NCBI GenBank assembly: GCA_030062745.1
Contig: CP099850.1
Span: 9,987,538-10,051,537 of the forward strand
DNA length: 64,000 bases
Origin: Capitulum mitella
Lineage: Eukaryota > Arthropoda > Thecostraca > Pollicipedomorpha > Pollicipedidae
Direction: 5' to 3'
Below the pieces are notes generated by a model. That model ran no database searches. It was not told where the DNA came from and saw only the letters and a list, made by a program, of their open reading frames with translations. Shown here in pieces: positions 1 to 12,990 of this stretch (its first letter is position 1; every line of letters starts with the position of its first letter). Both the position numbers and the translations under genes were made by a program.

Positions 1-2880
1 TTGTTGGGTGTTTGTTTTAAACGATTTTTTTTTAATTGCAACTGTTTTGTCTGTTCATTTCTGTTTTTGTTTACTTAATTTTTTAGTTTTTACTGGTCCT
101 CAGCAAACTTTGGTCCGTCTGTTTACTTTTGCTAGTCCCCTGTTTTCTTTTTACGTCAAAAATCTGTTGGAGGGTACAAAGCATAAGAAGTAGCGGAATG
201 TTTTGTTGGGAAATGAATATACGCTTATGAGTTTTGAGGGACTAGCAACGGCATTTCATAGAATACACCGCACTGACAAGCAAGTGCTGTTTTCTGGGAC
301 AACATCATCTCTATCCGACATATCACGGAGATTACTCTCAGCGTACTTAGGCACAGATTAAGCATATGCTGTTGCACAGAACCATTTGAAATAGTAAATA
401 AACTATGTGCCAGCGCTAACCTATCCGATACGAGCGAGACTGTGCACCCCTTATCATAGTTTATGGGTTTATGAACCACGTATGAAATGGTTGGTGTAAA
501 GTTGATAGCGGCAATGTCATTGTGATCAAATATGGTTTTCTAATGCACGATCATTAATTCAGTTACCGCTGATTGCGGCTGTTGACTCAGAGTTTGTTTT
601 TATTTTATCTAATGGCTTCTATTTGTGTTTAATGTTCGTATTAAACGCATGTAAACGGGTAATCTGTACTTAAAGGAAATTACTTTACTCAAAAGCTCAT
701 CCACGAAGCTTCATGCAAACGGGAGATTGCATATTACGACACGTGCATGACAATTACTGGGTATTATGTTTACGCTCATGAGACTGAAACCTATCGCTTG
801 CTTCAGTGAGCGGCGAGATTATAAAGACATAAGAATTAGACCATGATTATCTTTGACCGCTTTCGTATCCCGTTAGATCGTAAAACATTCAAACCTAAAC
901 AGCCATTTTCGCAGCTGCTAGGATTTGCTTTGCCATTGTGGCAAATTGAAGATTGTTCAGAGTCATGTTATATTATATGCAAACATTACAATGGGCGAAA
1001 CATTCTTTTTGATCTGCATAGACATTTCGCAAGGGTTAAGCAGAGTACACCAAAGTGAGCGCAATAGTTACAGTGTGACGGTAGAGTCACAAGTATGCTT
1101 GTTCGCAAGGCTCCGTTGTCCCGCATCGTTTTTGGTCGGTCATTTCTCCTACGCTAGAAACGGCTGGACGACCGTCACGCCTCTCTGGGTAATCATGGAG
1201 TTCAGCGCATGATGCTCACTACTGAGATGCAAGTATGGCTTGTTTTTCATACCCATTTTTGACTTATCATCATGGTAGGTAAGCGGTGATTTATTCTCAG
1301 AAAATGCGCATTTCTACAGTTTGAGTTTGCTTGTTCAAACCTCGATGCTCTTCCTGGTTTTTTCGTTTTTTTCAGTGCTGGCACAAGATCAGCCGATTTT
1401 TCATTTGTTGCGTTTTTTTGTCCGATGTGACCGCAAAAACTGATTCGACATCTTTTCCGTGTTCTAGGGGCTGTTTGTCACTTTCCTTAGCATAATTTTT
1501 GATCCGGAAGTCAGCCTTCAAGAATCAGGAGCGCCTGTAAAGAAAGCAATCTGGGAATAACGGACATCATATCAAGAACCCATTTTTACCGAAGATTTTC
1601 GGTCTGCCACTCTTTTTATTCAAGTAGCCTTGCACCTGCTAAGTTATTGCTTCGAACTACCCTGGAAAGAACGTCCGTCACTAAGTGATGTTGACGGTGG
1701 TGGCGTTAGATATTGACTCTACACTGCGTCCTCCGAATGCCGTTCGTGGAACTTTCGCAAATTTTTCTCCTACTCTGCTACTCACATGAATATTCCAAAA
1801 AAATCCGTTTACAGTAAACATTTTCGCGCTACCTATATTTATCACACAAAACTATCAATAATATTCCCACATAACCCACAATAATATTCAACTGAGCCTA
1901 TATTCCCACTATGTGCATTCGTAAAGGTGAATCCCGGATCACATATGTTTGCAATGTGCAATATGTATTTCTCTTGCCTACTGCTACCTCCTCTCGCAAA
2001 ATAGCTTTTTCGCGCAAAATCTATTGGAAATGGTCTTTGACTTTTTGGCTTTATCAGTTATCAGTGCAATATGTCATCAATCATGATGAGAGTTTTTGGC
2101 GTCAGCCATCCAGCAGCAGCTGTCCGGTTGGCGAATGTACTTTTTGGCACAAAAGCACACAGAAAAACTCGAGCAAAAATGCTTCCATGATCTTATTGCA
2201 TGCCGTTCGCAGACTTTGATTCCGGTTCGACATCCGCACCTTATGGAACAAATCTACAAATACGAATCACATTGATCCATGCCTCCCTCTTGTATTGTGG
2301 CAATCAGCGCTCGAATGGAAGATGTGCATTTTTTCGTTTTAATTAGGAAGTGAGTAAAATAAATGTCTTGCGGGCTGCCTTCTTTTTGTAACTTGGTTAG
2401 TCGTTTGGTTGTTGGTTGGTCAGGCAGAGCTGTCTTGGCCCGCTCAGATAATTTTGGAGCCGTGACACCAACAAAAAGATGAGGAGTCATATGCACTTTG
2501 AACTGCACTCCGATCTTTCAGTGACGGTGAACTGGCAAGAGCATCCAGCGATATGTCTGGTCTTTTCGATAAGAATGTCATTGCGCGGCTACTTTTGTTC
2601 GCTGTAAACCTTTCACTGGTCTTAGTGGATGTTGCTTGTACTATCTTCACGATTCACTGAAAAGAGCTATTCCAACTGGCTCGCGTGGCCTACCTATAAA
2701 GTATTATTCATCTGATGTATTTTACTCTTGCAATTACTACTTTTGCTTGCGGTCGCAGCATTACAAAATTCAGATCTTTCGAGCAACCTTCAATAAACCG
2801 ACCATCATTGTGCATATTGGTATCAAGCTGAACCAAAACAATAAACATTCTTGTTTTTCTAGAGCCATGCCGACTCCGCG
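1..2880. other. AT-rich gene-free flank
   Basis: This stretch is AT-rich with short T and A runs and scattered stops in all frames. I see no open frame with a protein-like composition, no splice-flanked exon, no tandem array and no RNA gene. It is most simply intergenic DNA upstream of the AP-2 gene. Confidence 0.5.
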
Positions 2881-5800
2881 TCGCATCCCTTGAAATAAAA
2901 ACAACCCTATGTATTTTGACAAGAGGTCTGCTGGCCGAAGAGAATGGAGCCTCCAATAGAGAAGCCGGCTTTGTCAATGACAATAGAAGAGCCACCTCAG
3001 CAGCAACCCACAGAGCAGCTTCTGTTGTACGTGGTGTTGTAGATAACGCAATGCATGACGGTGCAGCCAGTTCAGTGACGCGCGCTGAAGCTTCCACAGT
3101 GGAGAGCCGAGTTTCCATCACGGTAGCTCACAATGCAGCTGCCACAGCGAATCACGGACTGCAGCCCGGCTACCGCACAGCGGCGGTCGGCACAGCGCGT
3201 CACAAAACAGCCACTGCCCAGCCCCCGGACCAGTAGGCACAGCACCTCGCAGAACAGCTACCGCAGCTCGTGGGCCAGCCACCTCCGGGCTGTATCGCGA
3301 TCAGCTGCCGCAGCGGTTCGCAGCGCTCCGTGCTAGCTGATCGCAGCCAAGTGGGCCCGCTTCCAGCCGCCAATGAAAGGCATAAATATTGAACAGGGAG
3401 ACCACTACCGGTACCTGACGATCCAAATTCCCTTCGATTAGTATGCATAGCGCGGCCCTGCTCCGGCGAGGAAACGACGGCGACGGCACTGGAATTCATT
3501 TAACAATAATTGATGAATGAAACTTAATTAAAACTGGAGAAGATTGCCCCAAACGTGTATCAGTGTTATAAATAATGCGGCCGGCTGCGGCTGGCCTGCC
3601 CACTTGCACGGGCGGCGGCGGCGGCTCGCGCGCGCGGCTGCCCGGGCGCCCGTCCGCTGCACGCCGGCAGCCGCCAGAAGCCGCGCAAAAACGCCGCCGA
3701 CTCTATCTGATGCACGGTGGCGGCCTCCGGCGCCTCCGGAGCGCCGCCTGGACGGCCGCCGCCCAGTCAGCGGTCACGGCCCAGCGGCAGGCGCTGACTG
3801 GGTCGCGGGCGGTTCGGGGCGCCTGAGGTCGAGGGTCAGGAGCTGTTTGACGCCTGGGGGTCAAACGCTCTCGGGGGCCGCGGTGCGGAGGTCAGAAGCT
3901 GTCTGGTTCTTCTGCAAAAAGCGGAGTCCATGGATAGTGCGTCACAGCATGTCGTGACGTATCATGGACGCTTCTCTGCCAGTGAATCTATAACTAATAC
4001 AGACAAACCATCCCACGGAGTACAGTCATACTTTGTTTTTTTAATAACATGACATAATTTGATATATTTTTTATTTAGTTGTTCTTAGGATTAAAACTAC
4101 TTTTAAAAGGTTAAAAGGTTAACGTTAGTAGTTATTACAAGGCCTTTAACCACAACAACCTGTAAATATTTCACATTTCATTACCACACCACCTACCAGG
4201 TGTAACTACAGCCGACGTGACGTTGTTCCCCTCTCTTTCTTTCTCTCTCTTTTTCTCCCTATTTTCTCTTTCTCTTCACCGACACGGCGGTCGGTGCCAA
4301 CCATGGGAGTCTCTGTTCGCCAATTCCGACGCCCTCAGCGGTGTGAAAACCACTACCTCTTAGCCCGCACGCGAGGCCCCACGGGAAGAGCCTCGTTCGC
4401 CATTTGCTCACGCGCTCTTTTTGTGCGCGACGCTTTGCATTTCCGCACGCGGCCCGTTCACGGTAACTGGCGCGAAACTGTTCGGCGGCCGGCGCGGACC
4501 TCCTCGGCCATGCGTACGCCGAACAGCGGTGCATCACTTCCTGTCTTCGCACGCTTTAATAAGCCGACACTTATTCCTTCCGCACATGTACGGCACCAGC
4601 CGTTCCCAGCCGGCTGGGAAACGTGGGAAAGCACAGAAACGATAATTCGGGTAATTTGAGGTTATTGCAACTGGCCGGCTCGTTACTGCCGCGAATCCGG
4701 TGCAGCGTCCGTCCGACCGCGCTCACGGCGGCCCAGAACGCCCGGAAACCGGCAAGCCGCCCGCTCGTCCGCGCGCGCGGACATGCAGCGTGCGGCGTGC
4801 GAACACGGTGAGCCAGCGCTCAGTACGGCGACTCGGACTCGCGGACAACTGGGCATGTGGCATGAGGCAGCGTTTGGCCGCGTTTCGTGCTACAGACTGT
4901 TGCGAGATGGCACTGTCGGCAAGCTTTTGCGCAGTCGCGTTTGTGGCGTTTGCATTGTTTCTGGGAAGATGGCTATGCTCAGCCAGCGCCTTAACGTACT
5001 GAATCATTGGTATTCGTCCCGGTCTGCCTGCATTTCATTATATCAGACTACTCTGGGAACAGCTAAAGTGAGTAGTTCATGTTTCCATAGTGTCGTGTGC
5101 TACATCGTTACCAGCATGCTGTATTTTCAGGCGACTTTGATTGTTTCTTTAGTACATGTATTCATGATAAAATCACCTGTGCCATAGGCGTATTGAAACA
5201 AAGACATTGGCGCTGGGCGGGCGGCGCGCCGCTGGGCTCGAGTCAGTACAGCCTCAGAGTTGTGCCCTCGACTCTCTGCGCTGTCTGACTGCCTGTTCGG
5301 CGACACTCCTGGCCCGGCAGAGCGCGGGCCGACTCAGCGAACACTCAGCGAACTCAGTCCCGTGTTCGACTCAGCGAACACGGGGAGCTCTTATCGGCGG
5401 CGGCCGGCCGTGTAAACTCCGCCGGCAATAATCGTTTGTTCTCAAATCTCGGCGTGCTCCTGACATTTTAATCCGGCGGCGGCGGCGTGTAATTCAGAGC
5501 GAGTGCGGGTAATTGATTGCGCGCCCGTTCCCGGAGATCAAACGGATTGCGGCGCGCGCGAGCGATGCGCCCACAAAACGAAACCAATTGCCATAGATCG
5601 CGGCGCGTGCGGCCGACCAGCCTGCGGGTGGCAGCCGCCGTCGCCTCACCTGCCGGGCCCGCGCGGCGGCTTTCCCAGCTCCGGCCGCCCTCGCAGCTGC
5701 AGCCAGCATCCGCCTTTCGTCCGTTTTCGCGGCGATACAATTTGCAGTAAATCGCCGCGGCGGCGGCGGCGGCGCGCCCCCGGCCGCCGCCCACGCCGCC

Positions 5801-6230
5801 GCTCGGCTGGCCGGCTCGTCAGCGGTGGAGTAATGAGAGCCAACAGGGGCTGGTGGCGGCCGCCGCCGCGGCGGGAGGCCGCCGTCCCGGCCATCCGTCA
5901 CGGCTACCGATACCGACAATTACAATATGCATGCGGCCGGTGATGCATGTGGCTGCCGGCCGGAGCGCGGCGCTGCCGGCCGCGCGGCGCGCCGCGCCCG
6001 CCGCGGGCGCCGCCGCCGGCGCTGCGGGTAGGTCGTGCGCCGGACGGGCGCCGGGCTTCGGGCGACGGCCGGGACGGAGAGGGATCGTTTGCTGATGGCT
6101 GGTCCACGTGGCTTGGCTGAGACGCCGCGCCGCTGATGAAATATCCTGATAGAGCTCCTGGAAACTGGAGCGGAGTCGGTCATTGATGACGCTTTGTGTT
6201 TTTGCTTGCACATATGCCCACTTTATCGGC
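2881..6230. other. Gene-free stretch turning CpG-rich
   Basis: The sequence shifts from AT-rich to strongly CpG-rich, with AT-rich gaps near 3,960-4,220 and 4,990-5,200. A CAGC/GCAGC-rich patch lies around 3,000-3,340 and a GC-rich block around 5,400-6,100. Open frames in the GC-rich blocks exist on both strands at once and are made mostly of Arg, Ala, Pro and Gly, which is what GC-rich non-coding DNA gives. No exon is supported. Confidence 0.45.
4227..4277 (+). repeat. Polypyrimidine tract
   Basis: About 50 bases made almost only of C and T (CTCT, TTTC and TCCC blocks) lie between a CpG-rich block and AT-rich DNA. It could form triplex DNA, but no function can be read from the sequence. Confidence 0.6.
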
Positions 6231-6737
6231 TTTTTAGTGCTTCGTCAGCTCACGATCTGAATACGTTTAGCTCCAGTTACTGCGGCTCGACCACCTCAGA
6301 CAACTTGGTACTAAACTAAAAACAGTTCTAGCAGAACCGTTCGGTAAAGGCTTTGTAGCAATGCCGGTGCCTTACAAACAGTTCAAAGGAAATATGCTTG
6401 TCGAAAATCGATAGCCCTACCAAACCTGCTCGTTGGCATGGTTTCCTTGTCCTTGGTAAATACTCTGCATGCATATTTCCCACTGCATCCGATTGATATT
6501 GACACTGTGTGACAAACGATGCGACTTGAAGCAAATCCGCGTTGTCCGATAAGTCTAACGAATCGGCATGCCATTGCGGTCTTCAGTGCTTAAACCGTTT
6601 CAGCTTTGGTTTTCCAGTACTGTCCGCCGTTTGGCGCCGTGTGGCACTAGCAAAACAAGCGGCACCACATCTCAGGCGGACGTCGTTCTCGCTTCAGTTC
6701 AGAAGACCGCAAAATCCGGTGGTCGCGTGCGCGGCGG

Positions 6738-6745
6738 TGACGTCA
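6738..6745. promoter_or_regulatory. CRE palindrome TGACGTCA
   Basis: This is a perfect 8-base CREB/ATF-type palindrome in a CpG-rich block. It is one of nine in the window. Binding is inferred from the motif only. Confidence 0.3.
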
Positions 6746-8077
6746 TTTATCAGCCGGCGCGGCGCTCGGCCGGTGAAGCCTGACGGCGCGATGACACGCC
6801 TGATGGCCATGAAAACGGCGTGATGCTGCGGTGCCGACCGCCGGACGCTGTTTTTGTGGCGGTGCAAAACGTTCTCTCGCTCTCGGCCGGCTGGTCCGGC
6901 CCGTTCCCCGCGCTCCGGCTGCCGGCCGGCCGGAACGAAATGCGGCGCCGCACGCGACAGGTGTCCGGCCTCCGTAGACGGCGCGGCCGTCATGGTCCGA
7001 TCAGACCCGTGCGCGCCACCCCAGGCGGCAGATGTGCTTCACATCGGACCAAAGTGATTTGATTTGATTAAAAGCAGTTTGGTGTTGATTAGCGCAACTT
7101 CGACATATATGTACTCCTCAAAAATTGTTTTCTTGACGAATGCGTACCATAATCAGTACATCGTTTTTCTTCCGTTTTCTTACGAATCTTTTCGTAACTA
7201 ATTATTTGCTACCACTGGTATAGCAACTTCCATATGACGGAAAAATTAAGTATGGGTGCATCTATAATAAGTTCATGATGCCAGCCAACGAAGCATTGGC
7301 TATTTCAAGACAACATACTAAATTGAACGGTCACCGAAATGTGAGCGATCTGCACATATAAAATGCGTGCATGTTTAATGGTGGCAGTAACGGCATCGAT
7401 TAGTCTAAATCGCAGGCCTCAGTAGTGGCCTATTGTATTCTGAATGACTTTATTATGCAATGTATGCAGTATGCGCTGCCAGTGTGGTATGCAAAGGACT
7501 TTCTGCACAACGGAGGGCGGCAAGATAAAACGTTCGGCCAACAGCTGCTGTGCGAGTAAAGAAATCTGTCCGAGTATGCCCCGCAGCCCAGCTCTGTTAT
7601 CATACCATGACATTCCTGAAACAGCAGTGATTAAGGGATCTGGCTGCTGTACAGAGCATTGCAAACCGATTATTAACGCGACGTAGGAACGCAAGGTTTC
7701 CCAGGGGATCATAAAATGTTTCGGGTGGCGGCAACCTTTTTTTGCATATATAAATAAAACAAGTTGTATTTTAGATCCCAGTTTCGGGTCTACATCGTCA
7801 CCTGCGACCTGTTCTTGCCGCGAAGCTGAGCGGCGCGCATCATTCCCCCGGACAGATCCCCAGAAGACCCATCACCAGCACAAGCACGCATTATAACAAA
7901 CTGCCAATCAAAGTCGAGCGTTTTTCCACACCTGTCGGCTGGCGTGGTAATCGCCGATTCAAAAATGTGCACAAACAAACATTTTTGTAGGCCGCACCTA
8001 TAATTCGGCGGCGACAGGCCGAGCTGGCCGTCGGCACTGATGACCCAGGCGGCTGATGCTCCGGAATGCGGGGAAAG

Positions 8078-8085
8078 TGACGTCA
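8078..8085. promoter_or_regulatory. CRE palindrome TGACGTCA
   Basis: A perfect CRE sits inside the longer palindrome GTGACGTCAC in a CpG-rich block. Binding is inferred from the motif only. Confidence 0.3.
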
Positions 8086-8639
8086 CGCGGGGGCACGCGT
8101 TTCCCCGCCTCTCTCTTGACGGACAGACGCTAGATTTCAGATCCTCTCGAATCACACTGTCCTCGCCTTGCCGTACTGACATCCTCCCCGTCAGAACAGC
8201 GAACTTCCTGACGTGCCGATGGTTCCGAGCGAGGTGTTTAAGAATCAACACGGCCGACACTGCTGCCTCTTCGCCCGCGCGCCTGTCCGGAGGCGATCTC
8301 CCCGTCGTTGGGCCCGTTTTTGCCCGTCTGCGCCGCGCTGAGGTCCATTGTCTCCGGCGGTCGGCGGCGGCCGGCCGGGTAGCGGCCAGGACGGCGCGGC
8401 CGCAGGAGGGCGGGGGCGCGTCGGTTTTGTTTTTGCCGGGCGGAACAGTGTTTTTCCGGCTCGGCCGGAGCGTCGGCGCGGTAATGACGCGTGATGGCGA
8501 ACGGTGCGTCGCGGCCGCCGCCCATTACCGTCGGCCGCGCGGCCATCAGAGCCGGGTTAATTAGCCGGCGCCGTGTTTACACTCGACAGCGGTCGGCGCG
8601 GCGGCCGGCCGCTGTCAGTCACGGCCGTCCGACGGCCGG

Positions 8640-9350
8640 CCCGAGACCGGGGCCGACAGCGGGCCCGAGACCGGACGAGCTGTAGACCCACAGGCAGAAA
8701 CTGACAGCAGACCCGAGACCGGGCTCAGCTGTAGACCTACAGGCAGAAACTGACAGCGGACCCGAGGCCGGGACCAGCTGAAGGCCCACAGGCAGAAACT
8801 GACAGCGGACCCGAGACCGAGTTCAACTACAGACCCACAGACGGAAAGTAACAGCGGACCCGAGGTCGGTTCATCTATAGACCAGGAACAGAGCATGACA
8901 GCAGACGCGAGACCGGACTCAACTATAGATCCGAGACGGGGACTGATGACAGCCGACTCGAGTTAGGGCTTCCTATAGGCCACAGAACAGAGCTGATAGT
9001 AGACCAGAGACCGGACTGAGGTATAGACCAGAGACCGGGGTCGAACCACTGACCACGGAGTGGGGTTGAACTACAGATTAGAGACCGGGTCTAAAGGAGG
9101 ACTGGAGATGGGGCAAAACTGTAGACGGTGACGGACAGCAAACTACAGATCAGAGATTAACTATAGACTATGTATAAGCAGGGACTGACAGCGGGCCGCA
9201 GACCGAGAAGAACTGTTGACCGGAGAACCGGGGAAGAACTGTTGACCAGAGCCGTGACTGTATTATTGATCACAGAATGGAACGGAGGCGGTCTGAGAAA
9301 ACACTGTAAATGGCGAACCACGAACGGGAGCTGAACCGCAGACGGGACTG
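8640..9350 (+). repeat. 49-bp minisatellite, decaying rightward
   Basis: A unit built on ACTGACAGCGGACCCGAGAC recurs with starts near 8,652, 8,701, 8,750, 8,799 and 8,848, an exact 49-base period. After about 8,900 the copies drift (variants of GAGACCGG and TATAGACC) but can be followed to about 9,350. No long reading frame is kept through the array. This is a lineage-specific tandem repeat, with the left end best preserved. Confidence 0.8.
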
Positions 9351-11510
9351 ACTGAGGTCTGGGAAAACAGCCCTCCTATTGGACGAAGATTAGCGTGGTA
9401 CTCAAATCAAATGGCACCAGATACTGAAAGGGAAGCAAAACCCCTTGCTTCCTCCCGTTGTATTACCTGCTTTACGCGTTTTTCCCAATCGCCGGATGGT
9501 TCTCAGCACTGAGACCGAAAGTGACCCTCGTGAGTGACGAGTGACCCTCCTCCAGCACCTCTCGTGTAACACCAATAAGTCAGACTTCGCTGCGGGAGCT
9601 GAACTCTGAATCTGATCAGATTGGCGAAGATAATGGTCTTTTAACGCAATGTCAAGGTTCAGACAGGTCATGTTTATGAAGTAGGCAAGCAGAAGTCCAT
9701 GTAAGCCAACCGCGTCAATGGATCGGCACCATCAAAGTGATTCCTATCTTGATATGAATTGGTTAGATCACGCCAAAGGAATGGTCTGCTTTGAACGTAC
9801 AGACACGTGGCATGTGGCTGGGGTTAAACAGTCACTGCTGCGTAGCCCCGAAGTCTTGATTTTTGTGTCGACAATACGTGTTTTTTTCCGACAACAGTCT
9901 CGTCAGTACAGCACTGCAGCACTACAGTCAGTCACTACAGCTGCAGTCAGCCGTTGCCTGGCAATGCTCTCGGTGATAACCACCGTCTGCATGGTCGGCC
10001 GGTAGCCCACACTTACATGGCGCTGTATCTAGCCAATTTACGAGTTACGACTGGTAGAATTTTCAGCTTTACTAGCGAGCATTGCAACAGTGTCTGGTGA
10101 CGGCGGATGACCTCTTGACCCCGGTGATGCTCTTTTTCGGGACAGTTTCCAGGCTGCTTCAGACGGCGGCAGTATCTTTTGACCAGACTTTTTTGACCTC
10201 TATAACTGACAGCACCGCCTGACTGCCTAGCATATTTGAAGCAACACTTGCCTGGTTCGACACTGACATGGATTAAGTGGTTTATCACTGCGCGTTGTGA
10301 AATTGCCTGAGTTTTTAATACCACTGGTAGGGGTGCGGTGTTTATTGGGCTATTTGCCGACGCTCTCGACAGACTCTAGGCCATTTTTTCACAACCCCTC
10401 AAGCCGGCTGTCGCGAGGAAAGCAAAATGTCACTATTTTTATTGGAAGTACTGGTTGGCAACAGCCTCGAGCTCCCTGAAACGGCTGCATGGAGTGCCGG
10501 TCCTCCTGATGGCAGTATCGGAAGTCGCTGACTCGGCTGGCGGCAGAGCATGTTGTTACTGGCGCGGCTGACGGCGGCGTTTAACGTCACTGACGCGGCT
10601 GGCATCAGAAGACGGCGTCGTGCCCACGCGCTAATGACGGTTCGGCGGCAAAAACCGCCACTGAACGGCGCCAGAGAACGGCGGATTAACGCTGATGGCT
10701 GAAGGCTGCTGGAGCCAATCAGCAGTGCGGCGGTAATGGCGCAGCGCGGACGCGGCGGCACTGTCGGCGAACCCGCCCATTGTGTGATTCATTTGCCTCT
10801 CAAGCGTCCGGCGGGCTTTTCCAATTTGCTGTGAGCCGCAGTTAGCGGCCGATTAAAAGCGAGAAGCCTATGTGATCGTGACGTGCACGTTCGCCCCGTT
10901 TCGTCGTTAATAAATGCCCCCTCTCTTTGCAGGTAAGCACACGAAGCAGGCGGGCAGTGCCACCGGCTCCTCTCCGGTCGTGAGTACCGCAGGCTCTGAC
11001 TGAGTGCAGAAAAACCGTGAACATGCGCTGACCACTGCCGGGGAGGCCGTCTCAGGCGCGCCGTAAGTGCCGACTGGGCCACCTAGGTAGCTCCGCGGGC
11101 TCCGCTCGGACCGGGCGCGTGATTGAAGGCACAGCGGCGGTCGTCGGCGCCGCCGTTTCTGCCCGCCGTAATGGCCGCTGCGTGCCTGTCAGAAGCCGGG
11201 CGGTTGCACCGCGGCCGGCGTTACCATTTCATTACGAGAAAAACGACGCCGCGCAAAAACGGAAAGCTCGAGAGGACCGATTACGCTGGCGCCGAATGCC
11301 TGCGGTCTGGGATGCGCCCGGCGGGGTCCAGCGACGGGCGCGGGTCGGCCGTAAACGCAGCGGGGTCGCCGTTAACGGGGTCGCCATTATCGGCGGGCGC
11401 TGTCGCCGAGCAGAGGACCGTCCGAGCCGAAACGGCGACAACGGCACCCGCTCATTAACTCCGTCCCCGTATATTTTATGGAGATTTTCGCGGAGGAAAT
11501 CGTTGGCGGC

Positions 11511-11518
11511 ATGCAAAT
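11511..11518 (+). promoter_or_regulatory. Octamer ATGCAAAT
   Basis: This is a perfect POU-domain octamer in an AT-richer gap of a CpG-rich region. Five perfect octamers occur in the window against about two expected by chance, so a single site is weak evidence. Confidence 0.25.
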
Positions 11519-12894
11519 AAGCCACCGGCAAAATGGCTTTTGAATTTTCATGGTGCCGGTTCCCCTGGAGAGCGCTTCAAGGCTCGGCGGCTACTGTTGG
11601 CGCGGCGCGGCGGGGGATGAGCGTCCGCCGCCCGCGCCGCTCCTCCCAAGGTATGCCTGCGCGGAAACGCCGAGCAGCCCCAGAGGTCGGCCATTTTTCA
11701 TAATTTGCTCCTATGGTTCGGCGTGGTGGATGGAGCCAATGACACGGTCGCGCTCCAAATTACTTTAATTCCTTATGATGTATTACACACATTCCGATAT
11801 AATGGCGGACGCCAGCGGCGCCGTGCCCGGCCGCTCGGAACGGACGCCGAAATCGGCGCCGTCGCGCCGGTATCGCCTCCGATCCCAGTAATCTCCGATC
11901 TCCAATCCTTCTGGTGTCCGGGGTGGCCCGGTGAGAGCTGGGAGACACCCGCCCCGAGCCGGCGCCGGAGAAACTCGGTCCACTGGCCGTGTTCGCACGA
12001 AACGGCTTCACACGGACCTGCGGAAAAATCAACACTTTTTCCAGAGGGAAAATCACAGCCTGCGTCAGACCCCTCTGACGTTATTGAGCTCCGTTTGGCC
12101 AAGCCGACGCGGGCCGGTTTTTTCACGGAAGCCCGTCTGTCAGTTGGCGGTGTCAAAACGCGCCTCGCCGCGCGCCCACTGAAAGGATAATGGGTTAATG
12201 CCCGCCTGCCCGGTGCATCCGGATTTAATAACGATAATTTCTTATCGCCTGTCGTCGGCGGATGTCCAATTAAAACGAGCCCACGTATTTTAGACGGCGA
12301 GCGCAGCTTTTCGGTGGTCGTCGGGTGGCGCCCCCGGTGGCCGCGATATCGACAGCAATTTGCCGGCCGGCGGCCGGCGGCGCCGCACGCGCGCCGTGCA
12401 CACTTCTGTGCACGGCCCCCGCTGCGCGGCCGATAACCGTCCGCAGCTGGTGGCGCGGCCGGCCGCCGCCGTCGTGTCGGCCGGAGGCGCGAGACCAGCG
12501 ACATCGCGCCGCCCGCCGCGGCTGGCCGGACCGCCGGACGCGCCGTGCAGGAGCGCCGGCGTCGCGTGCTGAGCCGGTCTGGGCGGGCGCGCCGTCCGGC
12601 GGTCGGCCGCGCGGCGGGAGTGTCCGCTGCTCCGGGGGCGGCACCCGCTGTTGACCGCCGGCCGCCGGCGCGGAGGCGCGCGGCCGCGCCAGAACCGTCG
12701 CGCCGTCTTGCTGGCGCCGCGCGAGCCGCTGTCACGCGCGCAGCGGGCCGTTCGGCGGCGACGCCGGCGGCCGGCGCGCCGCCGGGTCGAGCGCCGGCAC
12801 CACTCAGTCTGCGACGCCGCTTGTGCCTGGTCATCGGGCGCTGCAGAAGTCGGCGAGGCGCGCGCTGCCCGCCGGCCCTCCTACCGACACGGCC

Positions 12895-12990
12895 ATTTAT
12901 TTCCTATAATTACTGCAATCAAAGTGCCCACATTTAAAATATTGCTAATTGATTCGTTGATTTGCATTTGGAACGACGTTTAAAAAGCGG
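12895..12990. promoter_or_regulatory. Candidate cis-regulatory patch (homeodomain, octamer)
   Basis: An AT-rich island at the edge of a very CpG-rich block holds ATAATTAC, an ATCAAAG TCF/LEF-like core, CTAATTGATT and a perfect octamer ATTTGCAT at 12,960-12,967 within about 70 bases. Such clustering suits an enhancer near a developmental regulator. This is inference from motifs only. Confidence 0.3.

Larger units (their letters stand above)
6231..8638. other. Gene-free stretch with two CRE palindromes
   Basis: CpG-rich blocks (6,550-7,060 and 8,000-8,640) alternate with AT-rich DNA (7,060-7,780). I find no supported exon. Two perfect TGACGTCA sites fall in the CpG-rich blocks and are listed separately. 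Confidence 0.45.

Noticed and set aside
2708-3121. Minus-strand 137-codon frame with an Ala/Ser/Thr-rich centre
   Set aside because: It looks somewhat protein-like but no family, splice site or codon bias supports it, and the plus strand is open over much of the same stretch.
11773-12834. 353-codon open frame on the minus strand
   Set aside because: It lies in very GC-rich DNA, is dominated by Arg, Ala, Pro and Gly, overlaps open frames on the other strand, and shows no domain or splice context.
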